Assembly (NCBI RefSeq): GCF_002237645.1
Contig: NZ_MJUZ01000011.1
Span: forward strand, 235,902-299,901
Direction: 5' to 3'
DNA length: 64,000 bases
DNA from: Desulfovibrio sp. MES5
GTDB taxonomy: Bacteria; Desulfobacterota; Desulfovibrionia; Desulfovibrionales; Desulfovibrionaceae
The number at the start of each line of letters is the position of its first letter. Positions within the stretch are counted from its first letter, which is position 1. Below the pieces are notes generated by a model. The model did not search any database. It saw only the letters and a list, made by a program, of their open reading frames with translations, and was not told the origin of the DNA. Position numbers and translations under genes: made by a program. This document shows, in pieces, positions 59,503 through 64,000 of this stretch.

Positions 59503-60798
59503 ATGAGCAATCTGCACGAACTGTCTCAGCGCCTCATGGCGCTGGATGACAGGATTACAGCCTGTATGAAGTGCGGCATGTGCCAGGCCGTGTGCCCCAT
59601 GTACGGCGCGTCCGGCATGGAGGCCGACGTGGCCCGCGGCAAGCTGGCCCTTATCGACAATCTTGCCCACGAAATGATTCAGGATCCGGAAGCCGTTGCC
59701 GACAAGCTGGGCCGCTGCCTTTTGTGCGGTTCCTGCCAGGCGTCCTGTCCTCCTGGCGTCCAGATTATGGACGTCTTTATGGAAGCGCGGGAAATCGTCA
59801 ATGCCTATATTGGCCTGCACCCGGTCAAAAAAATGATCTTCCGCGCGTTGCTGCCGCAGCCCAGCGTGTTCAACCTGGCCATGCGCGTGGGCGCTCCCAT
59901 GCAGGGGCTCATGTTCCGCAGCACGGGCTCGCCTCAGGGCACGGTCTGCGCTCCCATGCTCAACTTCATGCTTGGCGACCGCCATATGCGGCCTCTGGCC
60001 AAGAAGCCCCTGCATGTCCGTCACGGCGCGCTTGACGAGCGCCGCCAGCCCGGCGGCATCAAGGTGGCCTTTTACCCCGGCTGCATGGGCGACAAGATGT
60101 ATGTGGACATGGCCGAAGCCTGCCTTAAGGTGCTTCGCCACCACAACGTCGCTGTCTTCATGCCCAAGGGGCTGACCTGCTGTGGCATTCCTGCCCTGTC
60201 TTCGGGCGATGCCGACGGCATGGTCAAGCAGATGAAGGTCAATCTCAAGGCCTTGGATGGCGTGGATTTTGACTACATTCTGAGCCCTTGTGGCTCCTGC
60301 ACCTCCACGATCAAGGAACTCTGGCCTCACTATGCTGGCCGTATCGGCGCAGTGGAAAAGCGCAAGGCTGATCAGCTGGCCGCCAAGGCTATGGATATTA
60401 ACGCCTTCCTCGTGGATGTGCTCAAGGTGCAGCCTGCCGAAACTCCGGCTGGCAACGCAACTTCAGTAACCTACCACGACCCCTGCCATCTCAAGAAGGC
60501 TCTGGGGGTTGTCAGTCAGCCGCGTGTTGTCATGGCCGCCAACCCTGCCTACAAGGTGGTGGAAATGGCAGAGCCCGACCGCTGCTGCGGCTGCGGTGGA
60601 TCATTCAACCTTTTCCACTATGACTATTCACGCAAGATCGGGCAGCGCAAGCGCGACAACGTTGTCGCCTCCCGGGCTGAAGTGGTGTCCACCGGTTGTC
60701 CTGCCTGCATGATGCAGCTTGAGGACGTGCTTTCGCACAACAAAGACCGTGTGCGCGTAATGCATCCGGTGGAAATATATGCCGAAAGCCTGAAGTAG
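59503..60798 (+). CDS. GlcF-type Fe-S electron-transfer subunit
   Basis: 431-residue protein with two ferredoxin-type [4Fe-4S] motifs, CMKCGMCQAVCPMYG (about residue 24) and CLLCGSCQASCPPG (about 75), then two CCG domains: YPGCMGDKMY ... CCGIPA (about 190-230) and YHDPCHLKKALG ... CCGCGGSF (about 325-370). It takes electrons from the FAD subunit encoded 9 bp upstream and passes them to the membrane quinone pool. The order GlcD-GlcF matches lactate oxidation loci of Desulfovibrio. Confidence 0.9.
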   Translation: MSNLHELSQRLMALDDRITACMKCGMCQAVCPMYGASGMEADVARGKLALIDNLAHEMIQDPEAVADKLGRCLLCGSCQASCPPGVQIMDVFMEAREIVNAYIGLHPVKKMIFRALLPQPSVFNLAMRVGAPMQGLMFRSTGSPQGTVCAPMLNFMLGDRHMRPLAKKPLHVRHGALDERRQPGGIKVAFYPGCMGDKMYVDMAEACLKVLRHHNVAVFMPKGLTCCGIPALSSGDADGMVKQMKVNLKALDGVDFDYILSPCGSCTSTIKELWPHYAGRIGAVEKRKADQLAAKAMDINAFLVDVLKVQPAETPAGNATSVTYHDPCHLKKALGVVSQPRVVMAANPAYKVVEMAEPDRCCGCGGSFNLFHYDYSRKIGQRKRDNVVASRAEVVSTGCPACMMQLEDVLSHNKDRVRVMHPVEIYAESLK

Positions 60799-60944
60799 AG
60801 CATTTTACCTCTGAAAAGGTTACATGCTCTACCGCTGAACGAGAGTGCAGCACGCCGCAACCTGGCGTGGATTCTGCCGAAAGTCGCATTTCTGGGCAGA
60901 ATGGCGAATTGAAATGAGCAACATTTCAAAGGTAGTCTGCTCTA
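60796..60944. repeat. Interspersed structured repeat, family E copy 4
   Basis: About 149 bp in opposite orientation to copies 1 and 3, with TAGAGCA at the left end and TGCTCTA at the right. The left end overlaps the TAG stop of the GlcF-type gene. It separates the first two genes of the operon from the LutC gene. Confidence 0.7.
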
Positions 60945-61031
60945 GTACGGCCGCTCCGGCGGGGGAGTGCCTTCCCCGCCGGGGTGACGCGGTAAGCCCG
61001 CGTAACCAAGATGACCAATAAGGAGTATCAT

Positions 61032-61664
61032 ATGCCCCCTGTAAACCAGGAACTGGTCGAAGCTTTCGCCGCCAAGGCCGCGGCGGTCAGCGCGGTGGTG
61101 CAGGAAGTGCCCACCATGGCTGCAGCCCTGCAATATGTTGTGGACGTTTGCGCCAGCAAGGCTCCCGCTGAAATCCTGGCGGACGAGCCCGGCACAGCCC
61201 AGGGCCCTCTGAGCCCCAACAATGTTCCCACCCGCGTGCAGCGTGTGGTCGCCGCCCCTGAACTCAATGAAGCGGATTTCGCCGCTCTGGCTGCCGCCTG
61301 TGAGGAAAAAGGCTTTCTCTGCATCCGCGCAGGACTGCGCAACTATCTTGCGGGCATCGATGTGGGCCTGTCCACGGGCATCGTGGGCGTGGCCGCCAGC
61401 GCCACCTGTCTGCTGAACACCGACAACGAAGACGTGCGCCTGGCGGGCATGATTTCAGAAGTATCCATGATACTTCTGCACAAGTCCGACATCTATCCCG
61501 ATCTGCCGTCAATTGCGCAGATTCTGCGCGAGCGCATGAGTGCAGCGCCTGCTACCTACACCACCCTGGTGACGGGGCCCAGCCGTACGGCTGACATCGA
61601 ACGTGTGGCAGCCGTGGGCGTACATGGCCCGCTGGAACTCCACATCATTCTTCTGGAGGACTAA
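61032..61664 (+). CDS. lutC: LutC/YkgG-family protein
   Basis: 210-residue protein of the LutC (DUF162) family, part of the L-lactate oxidising LutABC complex. GLRNYLAGIDVGLSTGIVGVAAS and a C-terminal TTLVTGPSRTADIE...GVHGPLELHIILLE (in parts) are the family hallmarks. ATG 61032 is preferred over 61011 because AAGGAG lies 7 nt upstream. It is 3 bp before the LutB-type gene. Confidence 0.9.
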   Translation: MPPVNQELVEAFAAKAAAVSAVVQEVPTMAAALQYVVDVCASKAPAEILADEPGTAQGPLSPNNVPTRVQRVVAAPELNEADFAALAAACEEKGFLCIRAGLRNYLAGIDVGLSTGIVGVAASATCLLNTDNEDVRLAGMISEVSMILLHKSDIYPDLPSIAQILRERMSAAPATYTTLVTGPSRTADIERVAAVGVHGPLELHIILLED

Positions 61665-61667
61665 CCC

Positions 61668-63818
61668 ATGCATGACGCCCTTAAAAGCAATTCCGGCTAC
61701 CACAAGGAGCTGGACGAAGCCCTTAACGACGAATTTCTGCGCCGCACCCTGGACACCTTCGCTGTGGCCTACCGCGCCAACCGCGAAGCCGTGTTCAAGG
61801 AAGTGGACGAGCGCGGCCTCATAGCCAAGGTGGCTGACGCCAAGGATTACGCCTGTCAGCATATGGAAGAACTGTACAGCCAGTTCAAGGCCGAGGCCGA
61901 AAAGCGCGGCGTGCACGTGCACCGTGCCGTCAACGCCGCCGAAGCCAACGAGATCATCTCGCGCATCGCCAGAGAAAACAACGTCAAGCGCGTGGTGAAG
62001 TCCAAGTCCATGACGGCTGAAGAAATCGAGCTGAATCCCGCTCTTGAGGCCCAGGGCCTCATCGTGGACGAAACCGACCTTGGCGAATGGATCATCCAGC
62101 TGCGGCACGAAGGCCCCTCGCACATGGTCATGCCCGCCATCCACCTTTCGCGCTACCAGGTGGCCGACGACTTCACCAAGGCCACGGGCACCAAGCAGGA
62201 TTCGGATGTGCAGCATCTGGTCAAGGTGGCCCGCGTGCAGTTGCGCCGCAAGTTCGTTGCCGCCGATATGGGCATCAGCGGGTGTAACTTCGCCGTGGCT
62301 GAAAACGGCGCTGTTTCTACTGTGACCAACGAAGGCAATGCCCGCATGGTCACCACCCTGCCGCGCGTGCATGTGGCCATAGCTGGTCTTGACAAGCTCG
62401 TCGCCAAGCTGGACGACGCCCTGACGGCCCTGCTGGTGCTGCCCCGCAACGCCACTGCCCAGCGCCTTACCTCGTACGTCACCTGGATGTGCGGCGCGGG
62501 CCCCTGTGCCGCCAATGCCGACAACAAAAAGATCATGCACGTGGTCTTTCTGGACAACGGCCGCACCGAGATCGCCAAGGATCCGCTGTTCAAGCAGATC
62601 TTCCGCTGCGTGCGCTGCGGCGCCTGCGCCAACGTCTGCCCCGTGTACCGCCTCGTGGGCGGCCACAAGATGGGCTACATCTACATTGGCGCCATCGGCC
62701 TCATCCTTACCTACTTCTTCCACGGCAAGGAGCGTGCCCGCATCCTGAGCCAGAACTGCATGGGCTGCGAATCCTGCGCCAACGTGTGCGCTGGCGGCAT
62801 TGAGCTGCCGCGCCTCATCCGCGAGATCCGCGCGCGTCTCAACGAGGAGCAGGGCGCTCCCATTGAGGCCAACCTGCTGTCAGCCGTCATGAAGAACCGC
62901 AAGCTCTTCCACAAGCTGCTCAAGTTCGCCAGCTTTGCCCAGAAGCCCTTCACGCGCGGCGCTCAGTTCCAGCGGCATCTGCCTGCCGTGTTTATGGGCA
63001 AGCACAACTTCAAGGCCCTGCCCGCCATTGCCAACAAGTCCTTCCGCGACCGCTGGCCCGAAATCGCGCCCAAGGTGCAGAACCCCGTCATGCGCGTGGC
63101 CATCTTCAGCGGCTGCGCCCAGGACTTCATCTATCCCGAGCAGCTGGAAGCCTGCGTGAAAATCCTGGCCGCCAAGAATGTGGCCGTGGACTTTCCTATG
63201 GAGCAGTCCTGCTGCGGTCTGCCCCTGGAAATGATGGGACAGCGCAAAACCTCCATTGACGTGGCCAAGCAGAACCTTGCCGCGTTCCGTGGCGGCAACT
63301 ACGACTACATCATCACGCTGTGCGCAAGCTGCGCCGGACACCTGAAGCATCACTATCCGCAGATTCTCGACAAGGACTATGCGCTGGTGGAAGGCCAGGC
63401 CTTCGCGTCCAAGGTCATTGACTTCAGCTCCTTTGTGCATGACGTGTTGAAGCTCAAGCCCGAAGACTTCCACAAGTCCGGGCAGAAGGTCACCTATCAC
63501 GCTTCCTGCCACCTTTGCCGTGGCCTGAACGTGAAGGAAGCCCCGCGCGCGCTTATTGCCGATGCCGCTGAATATGTGCCTTGCGAAGAAGAAGAGGTCT
63601 GCTGCGGATTCGGCGGCAGCTATTCTGTGAAGTTCCCCGAAATCTCGGCGCAGCTTCTGGAAAAGAAGGTCACCAATATGAAGGCCACCGGGGCGGATCG
63701 CCTGGTGGTGGACTGCCCTGGCTGCGTCATGCAGCTGCGCGGCGGCGCTGAAAAGCAGGGACTGAACATCAAGGTCGATCACATCTCTGAACTGTTGGCC
63801 GACAACCTGAAGAAATAA
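61668..63818 (+). CDS. LutB-type Fe-S protein fused to a CCG (LutA-like) module
   Basis: 716-residue fusion. Residues 1-300 are a LutB/DUF162-like domain (VVKSKSMTAEEIELNPALE, GISGCNFAVAENGAVSTVTNEGN, in parts). Ferredoxin motifs follow: CVRCGACANVCPVY (about residue 318) and CMGCESCANVCAGG (about 365). The C-terminal 300 residues hold two CCG domains: FSGCAQDFIYPEQ ... CCGLPLEMM (about 480-520) and YHASCHLCRGLN ... CCGFGGSYSVKFP (about 610-660). It thus combines LutB and LutA in one chain. Electron transfer for lactate oxidation is inferred. Confidence 0.9.
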   Translation: MHDALKSNSGYHKELDEALNDEFLRRTLDTFAVAYRANREAVFKEVDERGLIAKVADAKDYACQHMEELYSQFKAEAEKRGVHVHRAVNAAEANEIISRIARENNVKRVVKSKSMTAEEIELNPALEAQGLIVDETDLGEWIIQLRHEGPSHMVMPAIHLSRYQVADDFTKATGTKQDSDVQHLVKVARVQLRRKFVAADMGISGCNFAVAENGAVSTVTNEGNARMVTTLPRVHVAIAGLDKLVAKLDDALTALLVLPRNATAQRLTSYVTWMCGAGPCAANADNKKIMHVVFLDNGRTEIAKDPLFKQIFRCVRCGACANVCPVYRLVGGHKMGYIYIGAIGLILTYFFHGKERARILSQNCMGCESCANVCAGGIELPRLIREIRARLNEEQGAPIEANLLSAVMKNRKLFHKLLKFASFAQKPFTRGAQFQRHLPAVFMGKHNFKALPAIANKSFRDRWPEIAPKVQNPVMRVAIFSGCAQDFIYPEQLEACVKILAAKNVAVDFPMEQSCCGLPLEMMGQRKTSIDVAKQNLAAFRGGNYDYIITLCASCAGHLKHHYPQILDKDYALVEGQAFASKVIDFSSFVHDVLKLKPEDFHKSGQKVTYHASCHLCRGLNVKEAPRALIADAAEYVPCEEEEVCCGFGGSYSVKFPEISAQLLEKKVTNMKATGADRLVVDCPGCVMQLRGGAEKQGLNIKVDHISELLADNLKK

Positions 63819-63840
63819 CCCATCCCTGTAAAAAATAGTA

Positions 63841-63876
63841 AAGAAGCGCCGCTTGAAAAAGCGGCGCTTCTTTTTG
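63841..63876 (+). terminator. Intrinsic terminator of the lactate-type operon
   Basis: AAGAAGCGCCGCTT, loop GAAA, AAGCGGCGCTTCTT and more Ts: 14-bp perfect stem 22 bp past the stop. Confidence 0.92.
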
Positions 63877-63885
63877 TATGTAGAA

Positions 63886-63908
63886 AACCCCCCGCTAGGC
63901 GGGGGGTT
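63886..63908. terminator. Second hairpin
   Basis: AACCCCCCGC, loop TAG, GCGGGGGGTT: perfect 10-bp stem right after the first terminator. A palindrome GCTTAAAGCTTTAAGC follows at about 63915-63930. Confidence 0.6.
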
Positions 63909-64000
63909 CCGTAAAGCTTAAAGCTTTAAGCACGTCAGCAAAACTCCTTTTGATTTGTTACAACAACTTGCGGTCTGGCAACTGCAAACGAAACAAATCA

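Noticed and set aside
58231..60330. 699-residue minus-strand frame opposite the lactate-type genes
   Set aside because: Shadow frame typical for high-GC coding DNA; sense proteins are unmistakable.
1..64000. tRNA, rRNA, tmRNA, riboswitch and CRISPR signatures
   Set aside because: I looked for T-loop GTTCRA patterns, conserved rRNA stretches, cobalamin and SAM riboswitch cores near cbiG and metF, and regular repeats; none was convincing by eye.

Overview
The window looks like chromosomal DNA of a sulfate-reducing deltaproteobacterium of the Desulfovibrio group, close to D. desulfuricans. The evidence is the gene content. There is a nine-CXXCH periplasmic cytochrome with its membrane partners (Nhc complex), a type I tetraheme cytochrome c3, a desulfoferrodoxin / 45-residue short-loop rubredoxin / rubredoxin:oxygen oxidoreductase operon, and a siroheme-decarboxylase (Ahb) heme pathway gene. 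An organic-acid (lactate-type) oxidation operon built from FAD and Fe-S/CCG proteins is also present. No phage, CRISPR array, rRNA or tRNA was seen.

Layout. 0.1-4.5 kb: a surface-sugar cassette (HpcH/HpaI aldolase, SDR epimerase, KdsB-like cytidylyltransferase, hexapeptide acyltransferase, HAD phosphatase). 4.7-7.0 kb: a lipoprotein and diaminopropionate ammonia-lyase. 7.8-8.6 kb: a methyltransferase. 9.2-12.7 kb (minus): nhcABCD. 13.4 kb: beta-carbonic anhydrase. 14.5-18.2 kb (minus): miaA, coaD, rsmD and a beta-CASP metallo-beta-lactamase protein. 18.6-22.4 kb: LOG-family protein, tadA, a membrane-fused spermidine-synthase-like protein and two small proteins. 23-26.2 kb (minus): gamma-glutamyltransferase and tgt. 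26.5-30.3 kb: a PilZ-like protein, then rpsF-rpsR-rplI-dnaB behind a near-consensus promoter. 31.3 kb: an RRM protein flanked by two gene-less kilobases. 32.9-38.4 kb: a SLOG-like protein, siroheme decarboxylase, hemL, cbiG, cbiH/cobJ and cytochrome c3, so tetrapyrrole synthesis lies next to a heme protein. 39.1-41.0 kb (minus): dfx-rd-roo for oxygen/superoxide defence. 41.7-46.2 kb: a phosphodiester-glycosidase-domain protein, metF and an MFS transporter. 46.4-57.2 kb: flagellar genes in two blocks (hypothetical-flgM, then flgI-flgJ-flgN-flgK-flgL-csrA-fliW), separated by 1.6 kb of non-coding direct and inverted repeats. 58.1-63.8 kb: a GlcD/GlcF-type dehydrogenase pair followed by LutC- and LutB-type proteins.

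The intergenic DNA is unusually structured. At least five families of interspersed, mostly palindromic elements recur: A, about 150-160 bp with 18-bp terminal inverted repeats; B, about 144 bp with 16-bp terminal inverted repeats; C, G-rich hairpins at gene 3' ends; D/F, a 26-bp perfect hairpin and an associated block; and E, about 150 bp. They sit almost exclusively at 3' ends or between convergent genes. Promoter-like sites could be read by eye: sigma70 sites for rpsF, cycA, dfx and metF, a sigma28-like site before the flgM block, and a sigma54-like -24/-12 site before flgI. All functional statements come from reading the sequence and recalling families; no searches were run.
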